Notes under the pieces: generated by a model
The model's input: only the letters and a program-made list of their open reading frames with translations
What the model was told of the DNA's origin: nothing
The model's database searches: none
Source: Cereibacter ovatus
GTDB taxonomy: Bacteria; Pseudomonadota; Alphaproteobacteria; Rhodobacterales; Rhodobacteraceae
Direction of reading: 5' to 3'
Assembly (NCBI RefSeq): GCF_900207575.1
Contig: NZ_OAOQ01000007.1
Span: forward strand, 1-64,000
Length of the DNA stretch: 64,000 nt
Made by a program: the position numbers and the translations under genes
Shown here: piece after piece, positions 18,226 through 28,497 of the stretch
Layout: each line of letters begins with the position of its first letter
How positions within the stretch are numbered: position 1 is the first letter of the stretch

Positions 18226-18696
18226 ATGCCGATGGATGTCCTTGCCCTGCCCCTGCCCTCCGAGACCGACACCGCCCGCCTTGGCGCGATGCTGGCAGGC
18301 CTGTTGCGGCCGGGCGATACGCTGCTGCTGCACGGCCCGATCGGCGCCGGCAAGACCCATCTGGCACGGGCGCTGATCCGGGCCTCGCTGGGCCATGACG
18401 AGGACGTGCCCTCGCCCACCTTCACGCTGGTCCAGACCTATGAGGCCCCCGGACACGAGATCTGGCACGCCGACCTTTACCGTCTGTCCCACCCCGACGA
18501 GGTCACCGAACTGGGGCTTGAGGCCGCTTTCGCCACCGCGGTCTGCCTTGTGGAATGGCCCGACCGACTGGCCGGGCTGGCCCCGCCCGACGCGCTGCAC
18601 CTGCGCCTGTCCGCCGAGGGCGAGGGCCGCCGCGCGGATCTGACCGGCGGCCGCCCCGGTCTGCTGGCCGAACTGGATCGGCGCTGGCATGACTGA
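18226..18696 (+). CDS. tsaE: tRNA threonylcarbamoyladenosine biosynthesis ATPase TsaE
   Basis: TsaE is the ATPase that drives the TsaB-TsaD complex in t6A37 formation. The 156-residue protein has the P-loop GPIGAGKTHLARALI, the S-P-T-F block (VPSPTFTLVQTYE), the HADLYRL motif and VEWPDRL, all family hallmarks. The start is placed at the ATG at 18226; an ATG two codons later and a longer form beginning at 18190 are possible. It overlaps the amgK start by eight bases. TsaD is encoded about 13 kb away in this window. Confidence 0.92.
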   Translation: MPMDVLALPLPSETDTARLGAMLAGLLRPGDTLLLHGPIGAGKTHLARALIRASLGHDEDVPSPTFTLVQTYEAPGHEIWHADLYRLSHPDEVTELGLEAAFATAVCLVEWPDRLAGLAPPDALHLRLSAEGEGRRADLTGGRPGLLAELDRRWHD

Positions 18697-19693
18697 CCGG
18701 GCGGCGCTGTCGCGCGCCTTTCTTCAGCAGGCAGGCTGGGGCGCGGCCACGCGGCGGTTTCTGGCGGGCGACGCGTCGGACCGCAGCTATGACCGGCTGA
18801 CCCTTGGGGACAGGACCGCCGTGCTGATGGACGCGCCGCCGGGCGGCGACGATCCCGCCGCCTTCACCGCCATGGCCACCCATCTGCGCAGCCTTGGCCT
18901 GTCGGCCCCCGCGGTGCTGGCGCAGGATCTGGCCAACGGCTTTCTGCTGCTGGAAGATCTGGGCGACGCGCTGTTCGCCCGCCTGCTGCCCGACCCCGCG
19001 CAAGAGCCGGCCCTTTACGCCGCCGCCACCGATGTGCTGGTGCATCTTCAGCGGGCGCCTGCGCCGCCGGGCCTGCCCGACCTGTCGGCCGATGACTGGG
19101 CCGAGGCCGCAGGCTTTGCCACCGACTGGTATGCCTTTGCCGCGACCGGCGTGCGGCCCGACCGCACCGGCCTGACCGCACGGATGGCACAGGCGCTGCA
19201 CCGCCATGCCGATGGGCCGCGCGTGCTGATCCTGCGCGACTATCACGCGGAAAACCTGCTGTGGCTGCCCGCACGATCCGGGCTGGCGCGGGTGGGCCTG
19301 CTGGATTTCCAGCTGGGGCAGATGGGGCAGCCGGGCTATGATCTGGTCTCGTTGGTGCAGGACGCGCGGCGCGACGTGCCAATGGCGATTGAGTCCGCAA
19401 TGATCCGCCGCTTTGCCACCGCAACCGGCGCGAATGAGGCCGAGTTCGCCACCGCCGTAGCGGTGCTGGGCGCACAGCGGGCCTTGCGGATTCTGGGCGT
19501 CTTTGCAAGGCTTTGCCTTGTGGCGGGCAAGCAGGGCTATGTCGCACTGATCCCGCGTGTCTGGAGCCGGCTTTGGCACAACCTGCGCCATCCGGCGCTG
19601 GCGCCGCTGGCCGCCGAATGTCGGGAGCTGCTGCCCGACCCCTCGCCGGCTGTTCTGGAAAGGATCGTGGGGCAATGCGGCCGGATGCGGTGA
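18689..19693 (+). CDS. amgK: N-acetylmuramate/N-acetylglucosamine kinase, AmgK type
   Basis: The 334-residue protein has the aminoglycoside-phosphotransferase fold: GDASDRSYDRL near the N-terminus, LLLEDLGD, the catalytic LRDYHAENLLWL and the metal-binding LLDFQLGQ. AmgK phosphorylates the anomeric carbon of MurNAc, and the next gene encodes the matching MurU uridylyltransferase. This supports the peptidoglycan-recycling role over antibiotic resistance. The reading frame overlaps murU by 19 bases. Confidence 0.88.
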   Translation: MTDRAALSRAFLQQAGWGAATRRFLAGDASDRSYDRLTLGDRTAVLMDAPPGGDDPAAFTAMATHLRSLGLSAPAVLAQDLANGFLLLEDLGDALFARLLPDPAQEPALYAAATDVLVHLQRAPAPPGLPDLSADDWAEAAGFATDWYAFAATGVRPDRTGLTARMAQALHRHADGPRVLILRDYHAENLLWLPARSGLARVGLLDFQLGQMGQPGYDLVSLVQDARRDVPMAIESAMIRRFATATGANEAEFATAVAVLGAQRALRILGVFARLCLVAGKQGYVALIPRVWSRLWHNLRHPALAPLAAECRELLPDPSPAVLERIVGQCGRMR

Positions 19694-20346
19694 TGATCTT
19701 CGCGGCGGGGTTCGGCACCCGGATGGGCGCGCTGACCGCGACCCGCCCGAAACCGATGATCCCTGTCGCCGGCCGGCCGCTGATCGACCATGCGATGGCC
19801 GTTGCCGAAGGCGCGGGGATCGCGCGCGTGGTGGCCAACACCCACTACCTGCCCGACAGCCTGCACGCCCATCTGGCCGGCCGCGCGCGGATTTCGCATG
19901 AACCCGAGATCCTTGAAACCGGCGGCGGGCTGCGCGCGGCGCTGCCGCTGCTGGGGCCGGGGCCGGTGTTCACGCTGAACAGCGACGCGATCTGGACCGG
20001 CGAGAACCCGCTGCACCAGTTGCGCAGCGCATGGCGCGACGGGATGGAGGCGCTGCTGCTGCTGGCGCCCTCGGCCAGCATCGGCGCCCCGCGCGGCGAT
20101 TTCGTGATGGACGACGCCGGCGGCCTTGCCCGGGCGAACGGGGGCGCGGGCTTCACCTATCTGGGGGCGCAGATCCTGCGAACCGACCGACTGGCAGAGA
20201 TAACAGCCCGGAAATTCTCGTTGAATCAGGTCTGGGATGCGATGATCGCCGCCGGCACCGCTTTTGGCCTGCTGCATCGGGGCGGCTGGTGCGACGTGGG
20301 CCAGCCCGAGGGCATCGCCCGCGCCGAGGCGATGCTGCATGTTTGA
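19675..20346 (+). CDS. murU: N-acetylmuramate-1-phosphate uridylyltransferase
   Basis: MurU makes UDP-MurNAc from MurNAc-1-phosphate, bypassing de novo synthesis and its fosfomycin-sensitive step. The 223-residue protein opens with the nucleotidyltransferase motif IFAAGFGTRMG, followed by RPKPMIPVAGRPLIDHA, the metal-site LNSDAIW, and a late WCDVGQPEG. The length fits compact MurU enzymes rather than GlmU. The start ATG at 19675 lies inside amgK. It overlaps addB by eight bases. Confidence 0.9.
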   Translation: MRPDAVMIFAAGFGTRMGALTATRPKPMIPVAGRPLIDHAMAVAEGAGIARVVANTHYLPDSLHAHLAGRARISHEPEILETGGGLRAALPLLGPGPVFTLNSDAIWTGENPLHQLRSAWRDGMEALLLLAPSASIGAPRGDFVMDDAGGLARANGGAGFTYLGAQILRTDRLAEITARKFSLNQVWDAMIAAGTAFGLLHRGGWCDVGQPEGIARAEAMLHV

Positions 20347-23296
20347 CCGCGCGCCCCTGTTCGGCCTGCCGCCCGGCGTCGATTTCCCCGCGGCCCTTGT
20401 CGCGGGCCTGCGCGCCCGCCTTGCCGGCCAGCCGCCCGAGGCGATGGCGCGGGTAGACCTTTACGTCAACACCCAGCGGATGCGCCGCCGCATCACCGAA
20501 ATCCTGACCGCCGAGGGCGCAGGCTTCCTGCCGCGGCTGCGCCTTGTCACCGAACTTCCGGCCGAGCCGGGCCTGCCCGCGCCGGTGCCGCCGCTGCGCC
20601 GCCGGCTGGAGCTTGCGCAACTGGTGGCGCGGCTGATCGAGGCGCAGCCCGATCTGGCCCCGCGTTCGGCGCTGTTCGATCTGGCCGACAGTCTGGCCGA
20701 ACTGATCGACGAGATGCAGGGCGAGGGCGTGCCCCCCGAGGCAATCTCGCGGCTGGATGTGGCCGACCATTCGGCGCATTGGCAGCGCACACAGGCCTTC
20801 ATGGCGATCGTCGCGCCGATGTTTGCCGCCGATGCGCCCGACGCGCAGGCCCGGGCGCGGATGACGGTGGAACGGCTGGCCGCCCGCTGGGCCGAAGCGC
20901 CGCCGACGCATCCGGTGATCGTCGCAGGCTCGACCGGATCGCGCGGGACGACGGCGCTGTTCATGCGGGCGGTGGCGCGGCTGCCGCAGGGTGCGCTGGT
21001 GCTGCCGGGGTTCGATTTCGACCTGCCGCCAGCGATCTGGGCCGGCATGGACGATGCGCTGACCGCCGAGGATCATCCCCAGTTCCGCTTTCTCCGGCTG
21101 CTGTCGGCCCTTGGCGCCGACCCGTCAGAGGTGCGGCCATGGGCCGACCTGCCCGCCCCCAGCCCGGCACGCAACCGGCTGATTTCGCTGTCTCTCAGGC
21201 CCGCGCCGGTGACCGATCAGTGGCTGTCCGAAGGCCGCCTTCTGACCGATCTGGCCGGCGCCGCCCAAGCCATGACGCTGATCGAGGCCCCCCACCCGCG
21301 GGCCGAGGCGCTGGCGGTGGCGCTGGTGATGCGCCGCGCGGCCGAGGACGGACGGCGCGTGGCGCTGATCACCTCGGACCGCGGGCTGACCCGGCAGGTC
21401 GAAGCCGCGCTGGATCGCTGGCGGATCACCGCCGACGATTCCGCGGGCAAGCCGCTGGCGCTGTCGGCGCCGGGCCGGTTCCTGCGCCATGTCGCGCGGC
21501 TGTTCGGCCGCCGCCTGACCGCCGAGGCGCTGCTGACGCTGCTGAAGCATCCGCTGACCGCGACCGGCGCCGACCGCGGCAACCACCTGCGCTGGACCCG
21601 CGATCTGGAACTGCACCTGCGGCGCCGCGGCCCGCCCTTTCCGACCGCGGCCGATCTGGCCGACTGGGCCGAAGCCCGGCCCGCCGATGGCGTGGCCGAC
21701 TGGGCGGCGTGGTTGGGCGGGCTGTTCGAAGGCGTCGACTCACCCGCCCCCCGCCCGCTGACCGATCACGTCACCGCCCATCTGGCGCTGGCCGAGGCGC
21801 TGGCCACCGGCCCCGCCGGCACCGATACCGGCGAGCTGTGGTTGAAAGAGGCCGGCATCGCAGCCCTTGCCGCCGTTGCCGAATTGCGCGCCGAAGCCGC
21901 GCATGGCGGCACCCTGACGTCCGCCGATTACACCGACCTGTTCGACGCGATCCTGTCGCGCGGCGAGGTGCGCGAGGCAGCCCAACCCGATCCGCGCCTG
22001 ATGATCTGGGGCACGCTTGAGGCGCGGGTGCAGGGCGCCGATCTGGTGATACTCGGCGGGCTGAACGATGGCACCTGGCCGCAGCTTCCGCCGCCCGATC
22101 CGTGGCTGAACCGGCAGATGCGGCTGAAGGCGGGGCTTCTGCTGCCTGAACGCAGGATCGGTCTGGCCGCGCATGACTATCAACAGGCCGTGGCCGCGCC
22201 CGAAGTGGTGCTGACCCGCGCCACCCGCGATGCCGAGGCCGAAACCGTGCCCTCGCGCTGGCTGAACCGACTGATGAACCTGATGAACGGGCTGACGGCG
22301 CAGGGCGGCCCCGAGGCGCTGGCCGCGATGCGCGCCCGCGGCCGCGACTGGCTGGACCTTGCCACGGCACTGGAGACGCCCGAGGTGCCGATGCCGCTGA
22401 CCCCGCGCCCCGCGCCGCGTCCGCCGGTTGGGGCCCGGCCGCGGCAACTGGCCGTGACCGGCATCCGCACCCTGATCCGCGACCCCTATGCGATCTATGC
22501 CCGCCATATCCTGCGGCTGCGCCCGCTGGACCCACTGCATCATGCGCCCGATGCGCGGCTGCGCGGCTCGATCCTGCACCGCATTCTGGAAAGCTTCGTC
22601 AAAGACCGCCCCCCGGGCGCCGAGCGGAAAGCCGACCGCGCGCGGCTGATGGCCATTGCCGCGGCGGTGCTGGCCGACGACGTGCCATGGCCGGCCGCCC
22701 GCGCGCTGTGGCTGGCGCGGCTTGACCGGGCCGCCGATTTCTTTCTGGAAACCGAAGCCACACTTGGCGGCACGCCGCTGGTGGTGGAAACCGAAGGCCG
22801 GGTGGATCTGTCCCCCCTGCCCTTCACCCTGACGGCCAAGCCCGACCGGATCGACCTGTTGCCGGACGGGCGGCTGCATATCCTGGACTACAAGACCGGC
22901 ACGCCGCCGACAAAGAAACAGCAGGAGCAGTTCGACAAGCAGCTTCTGCTGGAAGCCGCGATGGCCGAACGCGGCGCCTTTGCCGGCCTACCCCTGGCCG
23001 AGGTGGCGCGGATCAGCTACATCGGCCTTGGCTCATCCCCCAAGGTCGAGGCGCTGGATACCGACGCCGCCCTTCTTGGTCAGGTCTGGGAGGGGCTGTG
23101 CGCCCTGATCGGCCGCTATCAGTTGCGCGACCAGGGCTACCCCTCGCGCCGCGCCATGTTCGGCGAGCGGTTCCCCGGCGATTACGACCACCTGGCCCGC
23201 TTTGGCGAATGGGACATGAGCGACCGGCCGGAACCGCAGGATGTGGGGCCTCCAGACCCCGAGGGCCGAACCGCACAGGAAGGGTCCGACGCATGA
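20339..23296 (+). CDS. addB: AddB helicase-nuclease subunit (alphaproteobacterial type)
   Basis: AddB partners AddA in double-strand-break end resection ahead of RecA. The 985-residue protein starts LFGLPPGVDFPAALVAGL, typical of the alphaproteobacterial form. It has an inactivated helicase-like body (VIVAGSTGSRGTT), a long middle region with GLNDGTWPQ.PPDPWLNR, and a C-terminal PD-(D/E)XK nuclease with LDYKTG near residue 850 and the Q.....LLLEA helix after it. It ends ATGA-overlapped with addA, so the two subunits are coupled. Confidence 0.95.
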   Translation: MFDRAPLFGLPPGVDFPAALVAGLRARLAGQPPEAMARVDLYVNTQRMRRRITEILTAEGAGFLPRLRLVTELPAEPGLPAPVPPLRRRLELAQLVARLIEAQPDLAPRSALFDLADSLAELIDEMQGEGVPPEAISRLDVADHSAHWQRTQAFMAIVAPMFAADAPDAQARARMTVERLAARWAEAPPTHPVIVAGSTGSRGTTALFMRAVARLPQGALVLPGFDFDLPPAIWAGMDDALTAEDHPQFRFLRLLSALGADPSEVRPWADLPAPSPARNRLISLSLRPAPVTDQWLSEGRLLTDLAGAAQAMTLIEAPHPRAEALAVALVMRRAAEDGRRVALITSDRGLTRQVEAALDRWRITADDSAGKPLALSAPGRFLRHVARLFGRRLTAEALLTLLKHPLTATGADRGNHLRWTRDLELHLRRRGPPFPTAADLADWAEARPADGVADWAAWLGGLFEGVDSPAPRPLTDHVTAHLALAEALATGPAGTDTGELWLKEAGIAALAAVAELRAEAAHGGTLTSADYTDLFDAILSRGEVREAAQPDPRLMIWGTLEARVQGADLVILGGLNDGTWPQLPPPDPWLNRQMRLKAGLLLPERRIGLAAHDYQQAVAAPEVVLTRATRDAEAETVPSRWLNRLMNLMNGLTAQGGPEALAAMRARGRDWLDLATALETPEVPMPLTPRPAPRPPVGARPRQLAVTGIRTLIRDPYAIYARHILRLRPLDPLHHAPDARLRGSILHRILESFVKDRPPGAERKADRARLMAIAAAVLADDVPWPAARALWLARLDRAADFFLETEATLGGTPLVVETEGRVDLSPLPFTLTAKPDRIDLLPDGRLHILDYKTGTPPTKKQQEQFDKQLLLEAAMAERGAFAGLPLAEVARISYIGLGSSPKVEALDTDAALLGQVWEGLCALIGRYQLRDQGYPSRRAMFGERFPGDYDHLARFGEWDMSDRPEPQDVGPPDPEGRTAQEGSDA

Positions 23297-26200
23297 GGGA
23301 CGACGCCACCGAACGGCAGGTGCAGGCCGCCGACCCGCGCGCCTCGACCTGGCTTTCGGCCAACGCGGGATCGGGCAAGACGCGGGTGCTGACCGACCGG
23401 GTGGCGCGGCTGCTGCTGGACGGGGTGGAACCGCAGCGCATCCTGTGCCTGACCTACACCAAGGCCGCCGCATCCGAGATGCAGAACCGCCTGTTCCGCC
23501 GACTGGGCGAATGGGCGATGCTGGACGATGCGCCGCTGGGCCTTGCGCTGGCGGCGCTGGGGGTTGCGGCGGTGGGGCATGACACGCTGGCCCGCGCCCG
23601 CCGCCTGTTCGCCCGCGCCATCGAAACGCCGGGCGGCCTTCGTATCCAGACCATCCACTCGTTCTGCGCCACCCTGCTGCGGCGCTTCCCGCTTGAGGCC
23701 GGGGTCTCGCCGCGCTTCACGGAACTTGATGACCGCACCGCCCGCCTGCTGCGCGACGGGATCGTCGAGGAAATGGCCGACCGGATCGCGCCCGGGATCG
23801 TGGCCGATCTGGCCCGCGCCTATACCGGGGAAGACTTCGGCGCCCTGACCGCCGAGATCGCACGCCACCGCGCGGGCCTGCTGCCACCCTTGGACGCGGT
23901 GGCCTGCCGCAGGCTTTACGGCCTGCCCGGCGGAATGGACGCCCGCGCGCTGCTGGATCAGGTGTTCCTGGGCGGCGAAGCCGAATGGATGGCAAGGGTG
24001 GTGACGATCCTTGACGCCGGGTCCGCCAACGATCGCAAGGCCGCGGCCCGTCTGCGGGCGCTGCCCCTCGACACCCCCACCCTTGGCACGCTGGCCGATC
24101 TGGAAGCCATCCTGCTGACCGGCGCCGCGGCGAAAGAGCCCTACACCGCCAAGATCGGCAGCTTTCCCACCAAGGACAGCCGCGCCGCCCTTGGTCCGCT
24201 TCTAAACCCGCTGGAGGCGCTGATGGCGCGGGTCGAAGCCGCACGGCCGCTGCGCTGCTGCCTGCTGGCCGCTGAACGGGCGCGGCTGCTTCATGCCTTC
24301 GCCGGGGTGTTCCTGCCGCTTTACGACGCGCGCAAGGCCGAACGCGGCTGGCTGGATTTCGACGACCTGATCCAGCGCGCCAAGGCATTGCTGACCGAAC
24401 CTTCGGTGGCGCAATGGGTGCTGTTCCGGCTGGATGGCGGGATCGACCATATCCTTGTGGACGAAGCGCAGGACACCAGCCCCGACCAGTGGCGGGTGAT
24501 CGAACTTCTGGCGCAGGAGTTCACCGCCGGTCGCGGCGCCCGCGAGATCGAGCGCACATTGTTTGTCGTCGGTGACAAGAAACAGTCGATCTATTCCTTT
24601 CAGGGCGCCGATGTGGCGGCTTTCGACCGGATGCGCAACGAGTTCAGTCGTCGTCTGTCGGGGGCCGCGCGCAGGCTGGAACAGTTGGACCTGCTCCACT
24701 CTTTCCGCTCGTCGCCGGCGATCCTGCGGCTGGTGGATCTGACCTTCGACGAACGCCGAAGGCAGGATCTGGGCGGCGAGGTCCGCCATATCGCCTTTCG
24801 GTCGGACATGCCGGGGCGGGTCGAACTGTGGCCGCTGGTGCCGGCCGGCAAAGACCCCGAGCCGGAAAACTGGTTCGATCCGGTGGATCTGCTGTCCGAC
24901 GAACACCACGCCGCGCGCCTTGCGCGACAGGTCGCGCGCCGCATCCGCGCGATGATCGACGACGGCGTGCAGATCCCGCACGAAGGCGGCTTCCGCCCTG
25001 TCACGGCGGGCGATGTCCTGATCCTTGTCCAGCGCCGGTCCGACATTTTCGCCGAGATCATCCGCGCCTGCAAGGAAGCCCGCCTGCCCATCGCCGGCGC
25101 CGACCGGCTGAAGCTGGGCGGCGAACTGGCGGTGCGCGACCTGTCGGCGCTGCTGGCCTTTCTGGCCACGCCCGAAGACGACCTGTCGCTGGCGGCCGCC
25201 CTGCGCTCGCCGCTGTTCGGCTGGACCGAAGGCCAGCTTTACGATCTGGCCCACGGGCGGCCGGGCTATCTGTGGCGGGCGTTGCGCGACCACGAGGCCG
25301 ACCACCCCGAAACGACAGCCATCCTGCGCGACCTTCGCGATCAGGCCGACTATCTGCGCCCGTTCGACCTGATCGAACGCGCGCTGACCCGCCACGACGG
25401 CCGCCGTCGCCTGCTGGCCCGGCTGGGAGATGAGGCCGAGGACGGCATCGACGAGTTGCTGTCGCAGGCGCTGGCCTATGAGCGGACCGATGTGCCCAGC
25501 CTGACCGGGTTCCTGACCTGGCTGACCACCGACGAGGTCGAGGTGAAGCGCCAGATGGAAGGCGCGGGCGGGCGCATCCGGGTGATGACGGTGCATGGCG
25601 CCAAGGGGCTGGAAGCGCCGGTGGTGATCCTGCCCGACACCGCCGACCGCACCCCCCGCGAACGGGACGAGATCTTTGCACTGGAGGATGGCGCGCTGGT
25701 CTGGAAGACGGCCGCCGCCGACAGCCCGCCGCAGATCGCCGCCGCGCGCGAGGCCCGGCGTGCACGGGCGGCGGCCGAGAACCTGCGCCTGTTGTATGTG
25801 GCGTTGACCCGCGCGCAATGCTGGCTGATCGCGGCGGCGGCGGGCAAGCTGGACAGTGGCGAGGCATGGCATGACCTGATCCGGCAGGGGATGCAGGCCG
25901 CCGGCGCCACGCAGCACCCCGATGGCAGGATGACGCTGACCGACGGCGACTGGCCCGCCCCAACCCCCGGCATGGCCCCGCCCGAAACGCCGCCGCCCGC
26001 CCTGCCCGACTGGGCCCGGCGCCCCGCGGCCGAACCGGCACGCGCTGCGCCGCTGCTGTCGCCCTCGGATCTTGGCGGGGCGAAAGCCCTTCCCGGCGAG
26101 GGGCTTGCGGCAGATATCGCGATGGCGCGCGGCTCGGTTCTGCATCTGTTGCTGGAACGGCTGCCGCAGCATCCGGCCGATGACTGGGACAGCGTGGCAC

Positions 26201-26607
26201 GCGGCCTCGCCCCAGATCTGGCGGATCTGCCGGACCTTCTGGCCGAGGCGCGGGCCGTGCTGACCGCGCCGCATCTGGCCGGGCTTTGGTCGCAGGACGC
26301 GCTGCTGGAAGTGGCGGTGACGGCCGATCTGGCGGGCCGCAGGCTTCTGGGCACGATTGACCGGCTGATCCTTGGCCCCGACCGGGTGCTGGCCATCGAC
26401 TACAAGTCCAACGTTGAGGTTCCGGCCACCGCCGAAGCCACCCCCGAGGGCATCCTGCGCCAGATGGGCGCCTATGCCGAGGCGCTGGCGCAGATCTATC
26501 CCGGCCGACGGATCGAAACCGCGATCCTGTGGACGCGCACCGCCCGACTGATGCCGCTGCCGCCCGAGATCGTGCGGTCGGCGCTGGCCCGGGCCACGAC
26601 AACTTGA
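23293..26607 (+). CDS. addA: AddA helicase-nuclease subunit
   Basis: The 1104-residue UvrD-type helicase has Walker A ANAGSGKT at 23-30, [11 protein letters not shown], the Walker [15 protein letters not shown], the [10 protein letters not shown] motif, [11 protein letters not shown] and [12 protein letters not shown]-terminal PD-(D/E)XK nuclease has IDYKSN near residue 1035, so both strands can be cut by the AddAB complex. The length and domain order are normal. trxA follows, the usual Alphaproteobacteria arrangement. Confidence 0.96.
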   Translation: MRDDATERQVQAADPRASTWLSANAGSGKTRVLTDRVARLLLDGVEPQRILCLTYTKAAASEMQNRLFRRLGEWAMLDDAPLGLALAALGVAAVGHDTLARARRLFARAIETPGGLRIQTIHSFCATLLRRFPLEAGVSPRFTELDDRTARLLRDGIVEEMADRIAPGIVADLARAYTGEDFGALTAEIARHRAGLLPPLDAVACRRLYGLPGGMDARALLDQVFLGGEAEWMARVVTILDAGSANDRKAAARLRALPLDTPTLGTLADLEAILLTGAAAKEPYTAKIGSFPTKDSRAALGPLLNPLEALMARVEAARPLRCCLLAAERARLLHAFAGVFLPLYDARKAERGWLDFDDLIQRAKALLTEPSVAQWVLFRLDGGIDHILVDEAQDTSPDQWRVIELLAQEFTAGRGAREIERTLFVVGDKKQSIYSFQGADVAAFDRMRNEFSRRLSGAARRLEQLDLLHSFRSSPAILRLVDLTFDERRRQDLGGEVRHIAFRSDMPGRVELWPLVPAGKDPEPENWFDPVDLLSDEHHAARLARQVARRIRAMIDDGVQIPHEGGFRPVTAGDVLILVQRRSDIFAEIIRACKEARLPIAGADRLKLGGELAVRDLSALLAFLATPEDDLSLAAALRSPLFGWTEGQLYDLAHGRPGYLWRALRDHEADHPETTAILRDLRDQADYLRPFDLIERALTRHDGRRRLLARLGDEAEDGIDELLSQALAYERTDVPSLTGFLTWLTTDEVEVKRQMEGAGGRIRVMTVHGAKGLEAPVVILPDTADRTPRERDEIFALEDGALVWKTAAADSPPQIAAAREARRARAAAENLRLLYVALTRAQCWLIAAAAGKLDSGEAWHDLIRQGMQAAGATQHPDGRMTLTDGDWPAPTPGMAPPETPPPALPDWARRPAAEPARAAPLLSPSDLGGAKALPGEGLAADIAMARGSVLHLLLERLPQHPADDWDSVARGLAPDLADLPDLLAEARAVLTAPHLAGLWSQDALLEVAVTADLAGRRLLGTIDRLILGPDRVLAIDYKSNVEVPATAEATPEGILRQMGAYAEALAQIYPGRRIETAILWTRTARLMPLPPEIVRSALARATTT

Positions 26608-26632
26608 CGCGGCCCGGGGCCATCCTTACCTT
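26604..26632 (+). promoter_or_regulatory. Possible promoter of trxA
   Basis: TTGACG (26604-26609), 17-base spacer, TACCTT (26627-26632), about 35 bases before the trxA start and overlapping the addA stop. It would let thioredoxin be made at a higher level than AddA. Confidence 0.4.
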
Positions 26633-26666
26633 TCCACCCAAGCCCATCGCATCAGGAGAATTGAAT

Positions 26667-26987
26667 ATGTCCACCGTTGCCGTGACGGACGCCACCTTCG
26701 ACGCCGAAGTGCGCAAGTCCGCGGTGCCCGTCGTCGTCGATTTCTGGGCCGAATGGTGCGGCCCCTGCCGGCAGATCGGGCCGGCGCTGGAGGAACTGGC
26801 GAAAGAATATGCCGGCCGCGTCAAGATCGTGAAGATCAACGTGGACGAGAACCCCGAAAGCCCGGCCCAGCTGGGCGTGCGCGGCATCCCGGCGCTGTTC
26901 CTGTTCAAGAACGGTCAGGTGATGTCGAACAAGGTCGGCGCCGCGCCGAAGGCGGCACTGGCGAACTGGATTTCGACCGCGCTTTGA
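26667..26987 (+). CDS. trxA: Thioredoxin 1
   Basis: The 106-residue protein has the redox site WCGPC (Cys31 and Cys34), a preceding VVVDFWAEW strand and the cis-proline region [12 protein letters not shown], with no signal peptide, so it is cytoplasmic. It reduces ribonucleotide reductase, methionine sulfoxide reductase and others using NADPH via TrxB. An AGGAG lies upstream of the ATG at 26667. Confidence 0.95.
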   Translation: MSTVAVTDATFDAEVRKSAVPVVVDFWAEWCGPCRQIGPALEELAKEYAGRVKIVKINVDENPESPAQLGVRGIPALFLFKNGQVMSNKVGAAPKAALANWISTAL

Positions 26988-27118
26988 CCGGCACCCGGCG
27001 CCTGACCGCGCGACCCGCGGGTGATCGCGCCATGACCCGGGCGCGGGAAGCAAGCTTCCGGAAATCGCGCGCCACACCCCGCCGCAGATGAGTGAAATCC
27101 GCGACAAGTTCCATTTGC

Positions 27119-27136
27119 GGGCGCCTTCGGGCGCCC
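27119..27136 (+). terminator. Hairpin after trxA
   Basis: GGGCGCC, a TTCG tetraloop and GGCGCCC form a very stable stem about 130 bases past trxA. There is no T run. It is likely the transcript end or an RNA-protecting structure. Confidence 0.5.
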
Positions 27137-27464
27137 GTTGCATGTCTGGCTCAGACGCAGCGCGGGCCGCAGCCACCCCATCGGGCGCGCAGGCCGTTTG
27201 TCACCGACGTCTCGGATCACAAGCGGCCCATCCCGACCGCGGCAACCTGTTGCCCGTGACGCGATTGACCAGTTTGCGGACAAGGCAGAGGCACGCCGGC
27301 ACAGCCCGGCAGCGCATGCCCCCGCGACACGGGCGGCAGCCATCCTCTGCCTGCTTGTGGTAGGGGTTTTGCATGGCGGCATCCCCTGCCCCCATCAGAC
27401 CCGACCTTCCTGCCGCCGGGAGGCTTTACCCGGCAGGGTCCGCGTGGCGGTCCCCGGCCGCCCA
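27137..27464. other. Intergenic stretch, no gene seen
   Basis: The stretch lies between the trxA hairpin and the end of the convergent polysaccharide-type gene. It contains a bulged inverted repeat at 27409-27437 (CCTGCCG..GGG / CCCGGCAGG) that may terminate the minus-strand gene. No convincing reading frame was found. Confidence 0.4.
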
Positions 27465-28373
27465 TCAGAACTGCCACCCAAGGCGGGTAAAGCGGCCAAG
27501 GATCTTCGCCTCGGCATCGGGGGCGGCGCCGTTGATCGTATTGAGATGAAAGAACCAATACAGATAGGCGGCATGGTCTGGCGTGCTGCACTCGGCGCGC
27601 TGGAACGCCTTCGCAATCCCCTCACGCGGGACCGATCCCGCGATATGGTGAAAGTCGATCCCTGCAAACAGAACCGCGGGCTTTTTCAGGAAATAGCCGG
27701 TCAAGGCCACTGACGAGTTCTGCGTCACCACCAGATCGCAAGCCGCCAGCAACGGCAGCGGATCGGCCCGGCGCACATCCAGCCGGGGATAGCGGCGGAT
27801 CAGATCCTCCAGCGCGTGAAGATCGGCGGAATTGTAATGCTCAGCCGGGTGCAGCGTGGCAATGATCGGCCGTGCATCCTGTTCCAGCGTGGCATGAACC
27901 ATCGAGATTGGGCTCATGGCCTGAAAGGGGCGATGCTCACCCAGACGGCCCTGCAACGGCATGAAGATGAACCCATCGCGCGAGGCCGTCCGCTCGCCCA
28001 CGATGCGGCGGCGCCACCGCTGGAAGAACGGCCGCGCGGCGGCGGGATCGATCCCGCCGGGATCGAACGGCGCCTGCGCCACATCGAACCACCAGCGTTC
28101 GTTGGTGCCCTCGATCTGCCAGAAGGGGAAGTGATAGGCCCGTCGCAGGCACAGACAGCGCGGCCCCACGGGTTCCTGCATGTGAAACAGCGACCAGCCG
28201 TGCCGCCGTGCCGGGTCGGCCCGTTCGGCTGCCGTATCGGCATGAATGTCAAGGCGAAGCCCCTGCGAAGCCACCGCCGCCTTGATCCGGTTGACGATAT
28301 TGACCTTCCCCATCAGCGCATCTTCGCGCAGCGGCGAGGGCAGATAGATGTTGAGAACGCGGGTATGCGGCAT
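27465..28373 (-). CDS. Capsule/polysaccharide-biosynthesis-like protein
   Basis: The 302-residue protein has no signal peptide. The C-terminal half reads PIIATLHPAEHYNSADL, then ACDLVVTQNSSVALTGYFLKKPAVLFAG, which resembles the nucleotide-sugar-binding half of KpsS/KpsC-type or GT-B-like capsule enzymes where a surface-glycan transferase scans for a donor. The N-terminal half is not recognised. The start is the ATG at 28371-28373 with AAGGGGAAAG upstream; a GTG seven codons earlier is less likely. It is divergent from hslV and stands alone, without glycan neighbours. Confidence 0.55.
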   Translation of the reverse strand: MPHTRVLNIYLPSPLREDALMGKVNIVNRIKAAVASQGLRLDIHADTAAERADPARRHGWSLFHMQEPVGPRCLCLRRAYHFPFWQIEGTNERWWFDVAQAPFDPGGIDPAAARPFFQRWRRRIVGERTASRDGFIFMPLQGRLGEHRPFQAMSPISMVHATLEQDARPIIATLHPAEHYNSADLHALEDLIRRYPRLDVRRADPLPLLAACDLVVTQNSSVALTGYFLKKPAVLFAGIDFHHIAGSVPREGIAKAFQRAECSTPDHAAYLYWFFHLNTINGAAPDAEAKILGRFTRLGWQF

Positions 28374-28448
28374 CTTTCCCCTTCCGGCTTCCACCGAACA
28401 TGGGTCAAGAAGTCTAAGGCGGGCTTAACGGCGGCGCGGTTTGCGCGG

Positions 28449-28477
28449 CTTGTGCGCCTGCGGTGCGGGCTCCATAT
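28449..28477 (+). promoter_or_regulatory. Possible RpoH (heat-shock) promoter of hslVU
   Basis: CTTG at 28449-28452 and TCCATAT at 28471-28477 fit the CTTG...CCATNT layout of heat-shock promoters. The predicted leader is short, about 14 bases, with GGAGGG just before the ATG. hslVU is a classical RpoH target. Confidence 0.4.
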
Positions 28478-28497
28478 AGGCCCAAACGGAGGGTTTC

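Noticed and set aside
18689-19693. Aminoglycoside resistance kinase
   Set aside because: The fold is APH-like, but the coupled murU gene shows that it is the AmgK cell-wall-recycling kinase.
24202-26274. Long minus-strand open frame inside addA
   Set aside because: AddA motifs are complete on the plus strand. The antisense frame has no recognisable domain.
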